Assembly: GCF_016919405.1 (NCBI RefSeq)
Contig: NZ_CP070352.1
Coordinates: 1,550,001 to 1,614,000 of the forward strand
DNA length: 64,000 nucleotides
From: Ensifer sp. PDNC004
Lineage (GTDB): Bacteria > Pseudomonadota > Alphaproteobacteria > Rhizobiales > Rhizobiaceae
Direction of reading: 5' to 3'
Under the pieces are notes generated by a model. The model was not told where the DNA came from, ran no database searches, and worked only from the letters and a program-made list of their open reading frames with translations. The position numbers were made by a program, and so were the translations under genes. Below, one piece after another: positions 45,175-53,761 of the stretch (position 1 is the stretch's first letter; every line of letters starts with the position of its first letter).

Positions 45175-45200
45175 GCCGTTAAGACTGGAGGAAAATCCGA

Positions 45201-46310
45201 TCATTCGGCCGCCTCCCTCTGTTCCTTTGCCGTCTCGCCGGAATTGGCGGCGTCGTAGTCGCGGCGCATGCGCCGGACGAGGTCGAGTTCGGCCTGGAAG
45301 TCGACATAGTGCGGCAGCTTCAGATGCTCGACGAAGCCCGTCGCCTGAACGTTGTCGGCGTGTGAGATGACGAATTCCTGGTCCTGGGCGGGGGCGACGA
45401 TGTCCTCATTGAATTCGTCGGTCCTGAGCGCCCGGTCGACCAGCGACATCGACATCGCCTTGCGTTCGCTCTGGCCGAAGACGAGGCCATAACCGCGGGT
45501 GAACTGCGGCGGCTGCTTGGCCGAGCCCATGAACTGGTTGACCATCTGGCATTCGGTGACGCGGATCGAGCCGAGCGAGACGGCAAAGCCGAGTTCCGGC
45601 AGGTCGAGTTCGACCTCCACTTCGCCGATACGCACTTCGCCGACGAAGGGATGGGTCCGGCCGTAGCCACGCTGGGTGGAATAGGCGAGGGCCAGCAGGA
45701 AGCCTTCGTCGCCGCGGGCGAGTGCCTGCAGGCGCAGGTCCCGGGCCATTGGAAACTCCATCGGCTCGCGGGTGAGGTCGCCCATGACGTGGCCCTCGGG
45801 CATCTCACCGTCGCCCTCGATCAGGCCTTCGCCGTCGAGAATGTCGGAAACGCGCATCACGTGTTCGCCGGGCTCCTTGACCGCCGGTTCTTCGACAGCC
45901 TCGTCAGCGATCAGCGACGGGTCGAGCAGGCGGTGGGTGTAATCGAAGGTCGGGCCCAGAAGCTGTCCGCCCGGCAGATCCTTGTAGGTCGCAGACACGC
46001 GGCGCTCGACCTTCATGTTGGCGGTGTCGACCGGTTCGGAGTAACCGAAGCGCGGCAGCGTCGTGCGGTATGCGCGCAGGATGAAAATCGCTTCGATCAT
46101 GTCGCCGCGCGCCTGGCGCACGGCAAGCGCCGCGAGCGCGCGGTCGTAGAGCGAGGCTTCCGCCATCACCCGGTCGACGGCAAGGCCGAGCTGCTCGACT
46201 ACCTGGTCGATAGTGATGGAGGGAAGGCTACGGTCGCCACGGCGGCGATCGGCGAGAAGGCGGTGGGCATTGGCAATGGCGGCTTCCCCGCCCTTGACGG
46301 CTACATACAT
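45201..46310 (-). CDS. phnI: C-P lyase core subunit PhnI
   Basis: A 369-residue subunit, the nucleosidase-like part of the PhnGHIJ core. With PhnG and PhnH it transfers the phosphonate to ribose triphosphate from ATP. The N-terminus MYVAVKGGEAAIANAHRLL and the block RGYGRTHPFVGEVRIGEVEVEL are family features. It follows phnH after three bases. The usual length is about 355-370. Confidence 0.94.
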   Translation of the reverse strand: MYVAVKGGEAAIANAHRLLADRRRGDRSLPSITIDQVVEQLGLAVDRVMAEASLYDRALAALAVRQARGDMIEAIFILRAYRTTLPRFGYSEPVDTANMKVERRVSATYKDLPGGQLLGPTFDYTHRLLDPSLIADEAVEEPAVKEPGEHVMRVSDILDGEGLIEGDGEMPEGHVMGDLTREPMEFPMARDLRLQALARGDEGFLLALAYSTQRGYGRTHPFVGEVRIGEVEVELDLPELGFAVSLGSIRVTECQMVNQFMGSAKQPPQFTRGYGLVFGQSERKAMSMSLVDRALRTDEFNEDIVAPAQDQEFVISHADNVQATGFVEHLKLPHYVDFQAELDLVRRMRRDYDAANSGETAKEQREAAE

Positions 46311-46313
46311 GGC

Positions 46314-46922
46314 TCACGCCTCCTTGAGCGAAAGACGGGTGGTGCGCGGCAGGCAGACGAGCTTGTCTCCGGCCGTCAGCACGAGATCGACGCCGCGCGG
46401 AAAAATCGCGCGATTGGACGTCCAGAATTCAAGGAAGACGTCCGGCAGCCCCTTCACCGCAATCTCCGTTACGTCCTTGATGCCGGGGCCCTTGGCGGTC
46501 AGCACCGGGCCGCCGGTCAGCGCCTCGACTTCGATGACAAGTGTCGTCGAGCGGTCCGGATATTCCTGCGTGCCGAGCGAGAACTGATCGAACCCGGGGA
46601 AGGCTGCGCCCTTTTCGATGAAGGCAAAGCGCGCGTCGGTCTTGCTGGTGGTAAGGGGGGCACCCGTGTGGAAGGCGATCCACTGCGGAACGGCCGATTT
46701 GGAAACCGCCGACGTCAGCCAGACGGGCGTGTCATGGTCGCACAAGGTCAGCGCCACGGCGCCGGCGGCCGCGGCGAGCGGAACGGGCGGCGTGCTCGTC
46801 GCCTCGATGCGCTTGATCGTGCCCGGGCGTGCAAAGCCATCCATCAGGTCGCGGAAGACGGACTGGGCTGCAAAGACCGGATCGGCAAAGGCGCCGGCAT
46901 AAATCTGCGATTGGCTGGCCAT
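46314..46922 (-). CDS. phnH: C-P lyase core subunit PhnH
   Basis: A 202-residue subunit of the C-P lyase core. Recognisable blocks are FADPVFAAQSVFRDLMDGFARPGTI near the N-terminus, LTLCDHDTPVWL and GTQEYPDRSTTLVIEVEAL. It interacts with PhnI and PhnG in the complex. Its ATG shares a base with the phnG stop. Length fits the family (about 194-205). Confidence 0.93.
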   Translation of the reverse strand: MASQSQIYAGAFADPVFAAQSVFRDLMDGFARPGTIKRIEATSTPPVPLAAAAGAVALTLCDHDTPVWLTSAVSKSAVPQWIAFHTGAPLTTSKTDARFAFIEKGAAFPGFDQFSLGTQEYPDRSTTLVIEVEALTGGPVLTAKGPGIKDVTEIAVKGLPDVFLEFWTSNRAIFPRGVDLVLTAGDKLVCLPRTTRLSLKEA

Positions 46923-47392
46923 CAGTCGTCTCCCCGGACCATGGTGAAAAAGTCGACGCGGGTGGCCGCGGTCTCCTCGGCCTTGCGGCGTTCTTCCTGG
47001 GCAAGCCGGTCAGCCACGCGGCCAAGCAGGGCATCGACACCGACCCTGTCGCCGTCACGTTGGGCAAGGGCGTCGAAGATGGCCGCGAGCCGTGCGCGCT
47101 GCCGGTCCGTGCCGAGCAATTGCCCGTGGCCGATCTCGCCAGTCGAAAGGCGGATTGTGGCACGCGAAACGGTGGCTTCTCCGAGATTGAAGGCGTCGCC
47201 GCCGCCACCGATGCGGCCGCGCACCATGACAAGGCCGGTTTCAGGGCCGCGGACCGGATGAACGTCCGGCTTGTCGGCAAGCGCTTCCCAGGCGGCATTG
47301 AGCTCGTCGAGGGTTGCGCGGGCGAGCAGCCCCATGGCCTTCTTGCGCGCCGGATCCGGCGGGCTTTCCTGTTTTAGCTTCGCATCCATCAT
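46922..47392 (-). CDS. phnG: C-P lyase core subunit PhnG
   Basis: A protein of about 156 residues and the first gene of the phn operon. Family blocks are RKKAMGLLARATLDEL, PETGLVMVRGRIGGGGDAFNLGEATVSRATIRL and GHGQLLGTDRQRA. It is part of the PhnGHI phosphonate transfer complex. Starts are crowded: GTG 47398, ATG 47392 and ATG 47389; the second or third suits the AGGTG best. Upstream lie a Pho box and a PhnF-like operator. Confidence 0.92.
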   Translation of the reverse strand: MMDAKLKQESPPDPARKKAMGLLARATLDELNAAWEALADKPDVHPVRGPETGLVMVRGRIGGGGDAFNLGEATVSRATIRLSTGEIGHGQLLGTDRQRARLAAIFDALAQRDGDRVGVDALLGRVADRLAQEERRKAEETAATRVDFFTMVRGDD

Positions 47393-47404
47393 TTTCACCT
47401 CAAA

Positions 47405-47422
47405 TGTCTATTGATCTAGACA
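47405..47422. promoter_or_regulatory. Candidate PhnF operator
   Basis: TGTCTA-N6-TAGACA, a perfect 6-bp inverted repeat, lies about 13 bases before the phnG start and downstream of the predicted promoter. A repressor bound here would block phnG transcription. The adjacent phnF encodes a HutC-type GntR protein, a group that binds such palindromes. Confidence 0.6.
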
Positions 47423-47441
47423 ACTATACATCTTATACTTT

Positions 47442-47475
47442 TTCATAACGTCCGCAAATGACAGGCTTGTGACAT
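47442..47475 (-). promoter_or_regulatory. phn promoter with Pho box
   Basis: On the minus strand ATGTCAC-AAGC-CTGTCAT (47458-47475) has the 7-4-7 layout of a Pho box, with the second half exact. Ten bases downstream is TATGAA (47442-47447) as a -10, the spacing expected when PhoB replaces a -35 element. Activation of phnG by PhoB under phosphate starvation is inferred. Confidence 0.65.
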
Positions 47476-48229
47476 GCCAATGCGAAAAGATACGGCGATG
47501 CGAAAAGTGGTGGAGCGCCAGACCGGGGTCGCCCTGTGGCGGCAGATCGCCGACCGGATCCGCCTGGCCATCAGCAATGGCGACTATGATGCGACCGGCA
47601 TGGTGCCGCCGGAAACGACGCTCGCCGGCGAGTTCGGCGTCAACCGACACACGGTCAGAAGCGCGCTGGCGGCGCTTGCCGAAGAGGGGCTGGTGCGCGC
47701 CGTCCAGGGGCGCGGCACGATGATCGAGCGCAAGGAACGGGTGAGCTATCCGATCTCCAAGCGCACGCGCTTCTCGCAAGGTCTCGGCCGCCAGGTGAAG
47801 GAGATCGGTACGCGGCTGCTCGGCCATGCCGAACTGCCGGCGAGCGGAGAGGTGGCAAAGGCGCTCGGCATTTCGCCGGGCGATCCTGTGACCGAGCTTC
47901 GCACCGTCAGCAGCGGCGATGGCCGACCGCTTTCGGTGTCGTCGAGCTATTATCCTGCGCATCGCTTCCCGCGCATGGCCGAGGAATTCGAACGGCTGCA
48001 CTCCGTTACCAAGGCCTTTGCAGCCCACGGCCTGGATGATTATGTACGCGCCTCGACCGAGATCGTCGCCCGGCACGCCGACGCCGAGGAGCTTTCGATG
48101 CTGAAGCTCTCGCCCGGCGCAATCGTGCTCGAAGCCCAGTCGACTAACGCCGATCTCGGCGGCAAGCCGATCGAGTATTCCCGTAGCCGTTTTGCCGCTG
48201 ACCGGATGAAGCTGCGGATCGAGACGTGA
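47474..48229 (+). CDS. phnF: GntR/HutC-type regulator PhnF
   Basis: A regulator of up to 251 residues with an N-terminal winged HTH (WRQIADRIRLAISNGDY, TLAGEFGVNRHTVRSALAALAEEGLVRAVQGRGTMIE) and a C-terminal UTRA ligand domain (about 105-245). PhnF represses phosphonate genes in characterised bacteria. It is divergent from phnG with under 100 bases between. The first ATG at 47474 overlaps the Pho box by two bases and has no ribosome site; ATG 47480 or 47498 may be the true start. Confidence 0.9.
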   Translation: MPMRKDTAMRKVVERQTGVALWRQIADRIRLAISNGDYDATGMVPPETTLAGEFGVNRHTVRSALAALAEEGLVRAVQGRGTMIERKERVSYPISKRTRFSQGLGRQVKEIGTRLLGHAELPASGEVAKALGISPGDPVTELRTVSSGDGRPLSVSSSYYPAHRFPRMAEEFERLHSVTKAFAAHGLDDYVRASTEIVARHADAEELSMLKLSPGAIVLEAQSTNADLGGKPIEYSRSRFAADRMKLRIET

Positions 48230-48400
48230 GGTCTTTAAGCCGACCTCTGCCGGTCGCGGTTCCGTCTCGTCCAACCAGAAGCGTTCCCCTCTCCGTCAGG
48301 AAATAAGGCAAGGGCCGCATTTCCGACGCGTTTTTGCCGCATGACCGGAGCCTGCATCAGGAACCGCGCATTCGGGACTTCTCTTAGGGGGAGAATGGCA

Positions 48401-49795
48401 ATGGCGACGTGGCGACCCGATCCATCCTTCTATCCATCACCGCGCATGGCGGCCAAGGCCCCAAAGGAGACGCTCGCCTACGTGGCGGCTTTCGATCCGG
48501 ACCGAAGACGACCGGACGCGATCGCCGTCGTCGATGTCGATCCGGCGTCGCCGAACTATTCGCAGATCGTCGGCAAGGTCGATATGCCCAATGTCGGCGA
48601 CGAGTTGCATCATTTTGGCTGGAACGCCTGTTCCTCGTGCCTTTGCCCCAATGCGCCGCATCCGCATGTCGAGCGTCGCTATCTGGTGGTGCCGGGCCTG
48701 CGCTCCTCGCGTCTGCACATCATCGACACCAAGCCGGATCCGCGCAATCCGAAGATCGTGCGGGTGATCGAGCCCGCCGAAATTGCCGAGAAGGCGAACT
48801 ATTCACGGCTGCACACCACCCATTGCGGGCCTGAAGGCATCTACGTCAACGCGCTTGCCGATCGCGACGGCAAGGCGCCCGGCGGCATTTTCCTGCTCGA
48901 TCATCAGAGCTTCGACGTTCTTGGCCAATGGGAAATGGATCGCGGGCCGCAGAAGCTCGCCTATGATTTCTGGTGGCATCTCGGCCACGACACGATGATA
49001 ACCAGCGAATGGGGAACGCCCGATACGTTCGAGAACGGGTTGGTTCCCGAGGTGCTCCTTGGTTCGAAGTACGGCCGGCGCTTGCATTTCTGGGATTTAC
49101 ACAAACGCAAACACGTGCAGGAGATCGATTTCGGCGAGGAACACCAGCTCGTCTTCGAATTGCGCCCGGCGCACGACCCGACCAAAGCCTATGGTTTCGT
49201 CGGCTGCGTCATCAGCCTGAAGGACCTCTCGGCGTCGATCTGGACCTGGTATCGCGACGGCGACAAATGGGCGGTCAAAAAGGTGATCGAGATCCCGGCA
49301 GAACCGGCCGATCCGGATCTGCTGCCGCCGGTGCTGAAAGGCTTCAGCGCGGTCGCGCCGCTCGTCACCGACATCGACCTCTCGATGGATGACCGCTTCC
49401 TTTACGTTTCCTGCTGGGGCACTGGCGACATGATCCAGTACGATGTCTCCGATCCCTTCGCGCCGAGGGAGACGGGGCGGGTCCGAATCGGCGGCATCGT
49501 TTCGCGTGCGAGCCATCCGAAGGCGAAGAACGGCGCGCTCAACGGTGGGCCGCAGATGGTGGAAATCAGCCGTGACGGCAAGCGGGTGTATTTCACCAAT
49601 TCGCTCTATGGCGCCATCGACCCGCAGTTCTATCCCGAAGGCATCGACGGATGGATGGTCAAGCTCGATGTCGCCGATGGTGGCGGGATCGCGTTCGACG
49701 AGCGCTTTTTCGTGGATTGGCCAAAGGGCCACCGACCGCATCAGGTTCGCCTCGAAGGCGGCGACTGCTCGTCCGATTCCTATTGTTATCCGTGA
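48401..49795 (+). CDS. Selenium-binding protein family (methanethiol oxidase homologue)
   Basis: A 464-residue SBP56/SELENBP1-family beta-propeller. The signature CSSCLCPNAPHPHVERRYLVVPGLRSSR is at about residues 75-105. His-rich stretches (LHTTHCGPEGIY, DFWWHLGHDTMITSEW, KGHRPHQVRLEGGDCSSDSYCYP) offer metal ligands. Bacterial and human relatives oxidise methanethiol to H2S, H2O2 and formaldehyde with copper. The bacterial enzyme can be periplasmic, but no signal peptide is seen here. ATG 48401 is preferred to 48395 on spacing from GGGGGAG. Confidence 0.85.
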   Translation: MATWRPDPSFYPSPRMAAKAPKETLAYVAAFDPDRRRPDAIAVVDVDPASPNYSQIVGKVDMPNVGDELHHFGWNACSSCLCPNAPHPHVERRYLVVPGLRSSRLHIIDTKPDPRNPKIVRVIEPAEIAEKANYSRLHTTHCGPEGIYVNALADRDGKAPGGIFLLDHQSFDVLGQWEMDRGPQKLAYDFWWHLGHDTMITSEWGTPDTFENGLVPEVLLGSKYGRRLHFWDLHKRKHVQEIDFGEEHQLVFELRPAHDPTKAYGFVGCVISLKDLSASIWTWYRDGDKWAVKKVIEIPAEPADPDLLPPVLKGFSAVAPLVTDIDLSMDDRFLYVSCWGTGDMIQYDVSDPFAPRETGRVRIGGIVSRASHPKAKNGALNGGPQMVEISRDGKRVYFTNSLYGAIDPQFYPEGIDGWMVKLDVADGGGIAFDERFFVDWPKGHRPHQVRLEGGDCSSDSYCYP

Positions 49796-49828
49796 GGAGG
49801 GAGCTGTGGTGCAGCCCGGTCACGAGGA

Positions 49829-50455
49829 ATGACGGCAGTCTGGCCATGGCTCTCGCTCGCCGGCCTCGGCGCCTTTCACGGCCTCAATCCGGCGATGGGC
49901 TGGTTGTTTGCCGTGGCACTCGGGCTTCACCGGCAAAGCAGCCGGGTCGTCTGGCTGTCCCTCGCGCCCATCGCGGTCGGTCACGCGATCTCGGTCGCGA
50001 CCGTGCTGGCGGTGTTCGCAGCATTCGGCTCGGTGCTCGATCCGAACACGTTCAGGATCGCTGCGGCCTTGCTCATTCTCGCCGCCGCCGGCTACACCGC
50101 CGTGTATGGCCATCGCCACCGCGTCCGGATCGGGATGCGGACTGGCATGGCGGGACTTGCACTCTGGTCCTTCCTGATGGCGACGAGCCACGGGGCCGGC
50201 CTCATGCTGGTGCCGGCGGTGCTCAGTCTCTGTCTTGCAGGTCACGCAGGCGACTTGGCGATGGCAAGTTCGCTGCCGATCTCGCTCGCGGCCGTCGCGG
50301 TGCATAGCATCGCGATGTTGACGGTGACCGCCGCGCTGGCGCTTGCCGTCTTCGCCTGGTTCGATCTTGCGGTCCTGCGTTCGGCCTGGATCAATTTCGA
50401 TCGTCTTTGGTCGCTCGCACTCGGGGCAACCGGCGTCGTTCTTCTCATCCAATGA
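49829..50455 (+). CDS. Polytopic membrane protein, unknown function
   Basis: A 208-residue, very hydrophobic protein with about six helices. Conserved-looking small motifs with His occur in or near helices (LGAFHGLNPAMGW, PIAVGHAISVA, MATSHGAGLML, AVHSIAML), which recalls metal or small-solute permeases of the NicO/HupE kind. The family is not certain. It starts 33 bases after the selenium-binding-protein gene and is probably cotranscribed, which suggests a role in metal supply or sulfur compound export for that enzyme. The ribosome site is poor. Confidence 0.7.
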   Translation: MTAVWPWLSLAGLGAFHGLNPAMGWLFAVALGLHRQSSRVVWLSLAPIAVGHAISVATVLAVFAAFGSVLDPNTFRIAAALLILAAAGYTAVYGHRHRVRIGMRTGMAGLALWSFLMATSHGAGLMLVPAVLSLCLAGHAGDLAMASSLPISLAAVAVHSIAMLTVTAALALAVFAWFDLAVLRSAWINFDRLWSLALGATGVVLLIQ

Positions 50456-50471
50456 AACGCAAGGCAGCCGC

Positions 50472-51164
50472 CTACTGACGCTGCGATTTCACATAGCTGA
50501 TATAGCCACGGACATCGGCGGCGGGCTCGGCATAGGCAGGTCCGAGCGCTCGTTCGATATTCGCCATATAGGCTTTTGCCCAGTCCGGCAGGGCATAGTC
50601 GATCGCGGCCAGGAACTCGAGCGTTGCGGCGAGCCGGATATCGGCGATCGAAGGCTTGGCACCCCCGATGAACGGCTTGTCGCCGATGTAGAACGTCCGG
50701 AACACCTCAAGTGGTTCCGCAAGGGCTGCAACCGCCGCCTGACGGGCGATCTCCTTCGTCGCCGCGTCGGCATCGCTGCAGCCGACTTCGCCCGCGTAAA
50801 GCGGAAAGTTCAGCGCCGGATAGGTTGCGCGGGCGAGATAGGGATAGAACGTGCCGATCAGATAGAACATGGCGCTGTCGATCATCGCGCGTGCTGCTGG
50901 TTCCCTCGGGTAGAAGTCATCCAGCCCATGTTTGTTGCAGAGGTACTGCATGATCGCGCAGCTTTCCCAAAGCGCGCCTTTGGGCAGGTCCGCTGTCTCG
51001 ATCATTGGTGTCAGGTGCGACGGCGCCCGTGCCAGATATTCTGGCGTGCGCGTCTGGCCGTAGACATCGTTTTCGCTGAAATCGAGATTGGCTGCCCTGA
51101 GAAACACGCGCGCCGTCATGTTGTTGACGCTGGGCTTGATGACGTTGAGCTGGATTGCGGACAT
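50472..51164 (-). CDS. Glutathione S-transferase family protein
   Basis: A 230-residue protein with the GST layout: an N-terminal thioredoxin-like domain (SVNNMTARVFLRAANLDFSEN, APSHLTPMIE, LWESCAIMQYL with the conserved Glu-Ser that binds the gamma-glutamyl part) and a C-terminal helical domain (IGDKPFIGGAKPSIADIRLAATLEFL). It resembles theta/dehalogenase-like GSTs. GGGAGGAATGCC lies before the ATG. A VOC-fold gene lies upstream on the same strand, and the two may act on one substrate. Confidence 0.82.
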   Translation of the reverse strand: MSAIQLNVIKPSVNNMTARVFLRAANLDFSENDVYGQTRTPEYLARAPSHLTPMIETADLPKGALWESCAIMQYLCNKHGLDDFYPREPAARAMIDSAMFYLIGTFYPYLARATYPALNFPLYAGEVGCSDADAATKEIARQAAVAALAEPLEVFRTFYIGDKPFIGGAKPSIADIRLAATLEFLAAIDYALPDWAKAYMANIERALGPAYAEPAADVRGYISYVKSQRQ

Positions 51165-51257
51165 GGCATTCCTCCCTTTTGAGCGCCATTCGACAGGTGC
51201 CGCTCTTGCTTGAGCCACCTGCGCAAATCGAGCGGCCTTTCCCTGCGCCGACCGATG

Positions 51258-51848
51258 CTAGCGTCGGCCGTACGGGTCTTTTGCCAGGCGATCGGGCGAA
51301 AGCGTCGGTCGCGTGCGCTCGACCAGCGCCTCGATCGCATCGGCAAGGTGAACCTCGGCGATGTTGTAGTCGCCGCGAGCGATCCTGATCTTGTGGGCTT
51401 CCATCAGCACCTCGGCGTGGCTGTGGCCCGCAGGCGGCTCGAAGCGATAGGACGCCAATTCGACCAGCAATCCAAGCGGATCCTCGAAGTAGATCGAATC
51501 CATGAAGCCGCGATCCTTGACACCGCTGTGCCGGATCTTTCGCTCGTCGAGCCGCTCCACGGCCTGGTTGAATGTCGCGCGCGAAACGGCAAAGGCTATG
51601 TGGTGCACGCAGCCCATGTCGGTAGGGGTGCGCTCGGGATCTGGCGTGCGGTTCTCGTCGGTGAAGACGGTGATCAGGCGGCCGTCGCCCGGATCGAAGT
51701 AGAGGTGGCTTTCGCTCGCCCGGTCGAGGTTCGGTTGCTCGAAAATGAAGGGCATGCCGAGCAACCCTTCCCAGAAATCGATCGACGTCTGCCGGTCGGC
51801 CCCGACAAGCGTGATGTGGTGAACGCCTTGCGATTGCAGTTTGCGCAT
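51258..51848 (-). CDS. VOC-fold protein, glyoxalase/ring-cleavage dioxygenase-like
   Basis: A 196-residue protein with two beta-alpha-beta3 modules of the vicinal oxygen chelate fold (VHHITLVGADRQTSIDFWEGLLGM; GCVHHIAFAVSRATFNQAV). The likely metal triad is His in VHHITL, His in VHHIAF and Glu in LGLLVELASYRF. Glyoxalase, fosfomycin-type transferase and hydroquinone-type dioxygenase activities share this layout. GGGAGG precedes ATG 51848. It is followed by the GST gene. The substrate is unknown. Confidence 0.8.
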   Translation of the reverse strand: MRKLQSQGVHHITLVGADRQTSIDFWEGLLGMPFIFEQPNLDRASESHLYFDPGDGRLITVFTDENRTPDPERTPTDMGCVHHIAFAVSRATFNQAVERLDERKIRHSGVKDRGFMDSIYFEDPLGLLVELASYRFEPPAGHSHAEVLMEAHKIRIARGDYNIAEVHLADAIEALVERTRPTLSPDRLAKDPYGRR

Positions 51849-52112
51849 AGCCGGCCTCCCGGGTTCGGCGGACAATGTGGGCCGAATGGCTCCTGGCCCC
51901 GCTTTCCACCGCATGCAATTGTCGCCCGTCGCGGGCAGAAGGCAAGCGCCAATCACAGGGGAATTGGCGGGCGGCGAACGTCTTGTGGCCGGGCAATGCA
52001 CAGCTTTGAGCCCAGTTGATCTTGACCGCCTTCGATTTGGTTGTTTTTCTTGTGCGTCGCAATCAAAGAATGTGTCGAGTTGTGTCTGCCGGTCAGCGAC
52101 GAGGAGGGAAGC

Positions 52113-52553
52113 ATGAAGATCCTGTACGAGGCCGGCGTCGCCGGTCTGTTGCTTCTTTCCGCTGCCGCTCCCGTCAGGGCTGATGGTGATGCGTTTGTCG
52201 GACAGTGGCGGCAACTGACCTCCACGGCCGGGCAGTGCGACAAATGCTATATCGGCATCGTCCGTCACGGCGACCTTTTGACCGTCAGCAGCAACAACGG
52301 CTGGCAGGCCGTGGCGAACGTCGATCGTTTTGCCGACCTGCCGCTTGCCGCAGGCAAGGGACAGTGGCAGCCAACCGTTTCCGGCGCCTATGGCGGCAGA
52401 AGCTTCGGCATCCAGTTCGTTCGGCGCGGCGGGCAACTGCAGATGTTCATGGTGGTGTCGCGCGGTGATGGCGCGCCCATGTCCATTCGCGCGACCTTCG
52501 AGAAGAAGCCTCCTGTCTCCGACGAGGGGCAGCAGCAGATTCACCGCATCTGA
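52113..52553 (+). CDS. Small exported protein, unknown function
   Basis: A 146-residue protein with a signal peptide (residues 1-23, LLLLSAAAPVRADG). The mature part begins FVGQWRQLTSTAGQCDKCYIGIV, with a CxxC pair, and looks like a small all-beta domain. GAGGAGGGAAGC is upstream of the ATG. It is monocistronic and followed by the stem-loop at 52562-52578. No family is recognised. Confidence 0.65.
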   Translation: MKILYEAGVAGLLLLSAAAPVRADGDAFVGQWRQLTSTAGQCDKCYIGIVRHGDLLTVSSNNGWQAVANVDRFADLPLAAGKGQWQPTVSGAYGGRSFGIQFVRRGGQLQMFMVVSRGDGAPMSIRATFEKKPPVSDEGQQQIHRI

Positions 52554-52561
52554 TCCAATTA

Positions 52562-52578
52562 GCCGGTCACCGACCGGC
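52562..52578 (+). terminator. Stem-loop after the small exported protein gene
   Basis: A perfect 7-bp stem (GCCGGTC with GACCGGC, loop ACC) begins 9 bases after the stop. It is short and has no T-run. Confidence 0.45.
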
Positions 52579-52730
52579 GGCTCTCCTCAAAAGCCGGCAA
52601 AGTCTTCATCGTTCGACGACGGGCAACCGCCACTGGTGTCCGAGGCCGCGGCGACTGCAGCCATGTTTCAGAAGGTCTCTTTCGACAAGACCCTGCACTG
52701 CTGAGCCGTGCCTGCAGAGGATATCCAACG

Positions 52731-53657
52731 ATGCACATTTTGAAGCTCAGGCCGATCCGCAGCGCGGATCTGCCCTTGCTGGAGGCGCGGCTCCAGCGCG
52801 AATTCGACAACCCTGATAGCGGCACAGCCTATCCGAGATGCAAGACGGCAGGGGAGCTCATCGCCGAGTTCAAGCTCTACGGTTTGGACTGGCGAAGGGG
52901 GCTGAGAATCCTTGAAGCGGCGGATGGAAGACCGGTCGCCGCCTTTGGCCTTCTCTATAGCCCCGAGGATCTCGGGAGTAGGACGATGATAAATCGCAAC
53001 GAGGCTGCGGTTGCCGTTGGACCCTATCGTTTCGACGAAGCGGCGGTTGCGACCGAGGACGTGCTGGTTTTTATGGAGCGGCTGGCGGGCCAGCGTTTTG
53101 GCTTCCTCAGGCTCTGCGTCAGCGCTGCAAATCTCGACCTGCGCGAAATCGTCCTCAACCGAGGCTGGGTGGAGGGGCGCGAAAATCTGGAAATGGGTTG
53201 GGTTGCCGAGGGTCAACCGGAGGCGGAAGGGCGTGACGCTTGGACGGTGCAAAGACTGACTGGCCGTGACGATCCTCGCTTGCCTCAGCTTGCGACTTTG
53301 TTGGCAGACCATTTTCAATGGGATGACGACTGCGCCGGTCGGTTGAGGGAATATCTGGCGGAAGGGTATCACGCTGGATATGTGCATGATGACAACGCCG
53401 TTCTCGGTGCTGCGGTCTGGCTGAAGGTCGCGGATACGGATTTCGGGCGGCTAGAGTACTTGGCCGTTGCGCCCGAAGCGCGCCGTCGGCAGATCGGGAC
53501 CTCGCTCGTCCGGGCGACGTTGGGCGATTTGCGATCCGCAGGGTGCAGAGAGGTTTTTCTCAGCATGGAGCCGTCGGCAACGGCCGCTCGTGCGGTCTAC
53601 GTGGCGCAGGGCTTCGTTCCGACGCTCCGATATTCCACATTCGAGCTTTCCTTCTGA
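52731..53657 (+). CDS. GNAT-family N-acetyltransferase
   Basis: A 308-residue protein. The C-terminal half is a clear GNAT domain: LEYLAVAPEARRRQIGTSLVRATLGDL contains the acetyl-CoA motif, followed by CREVFLSMEPSATAARAVYVAQGFVP. The N-terminal half has a degenerate, similar arrangement (VFMERLAGQRFGFLRLCVSAANLDLREIVLNRGW), so it may be a two-domain GNAT with one active site. Gene order gives no substrate. The ATG lacks a strong ribosome site. Confidence 0.8.
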   Translation: MHILKLRPIRSADLPLLEARLQREFDNPDSGTAYPRCKTAGELIAEFKLYGLDWRRGLRILEAADGRPVAAFGLLYSPEDLGSRTMINRNEAAVAVGPYRFDEAAVATEDVLVFMERLAGQRFGFLRLCVSAANLDLREIVLNRGWVEGRENLEMGWVAEGQPEAEGRDAWTVQRLTGRDDPRLPQLATLLADHFQWDDDCAGRLREYLAEGYHAGYVHDDNAVLGAAVWLKVADTDFGRLEYLAVAPEARRRQIGTSLVRATLGDLRSAGCREVFLSMEPSATAARAVYVAQGFVPTLRYSTFELSF

Positions 53658-53761
53658 GATCGCTTTCGCCGCAGAAACCGTCTCCGGTACGCGTGTTTTG
53701 ATTTCCGCGGCAAACTTTCCTATCTTCCGGTTGCAGCATCTGCTGGGTGGATGGAGGACAT

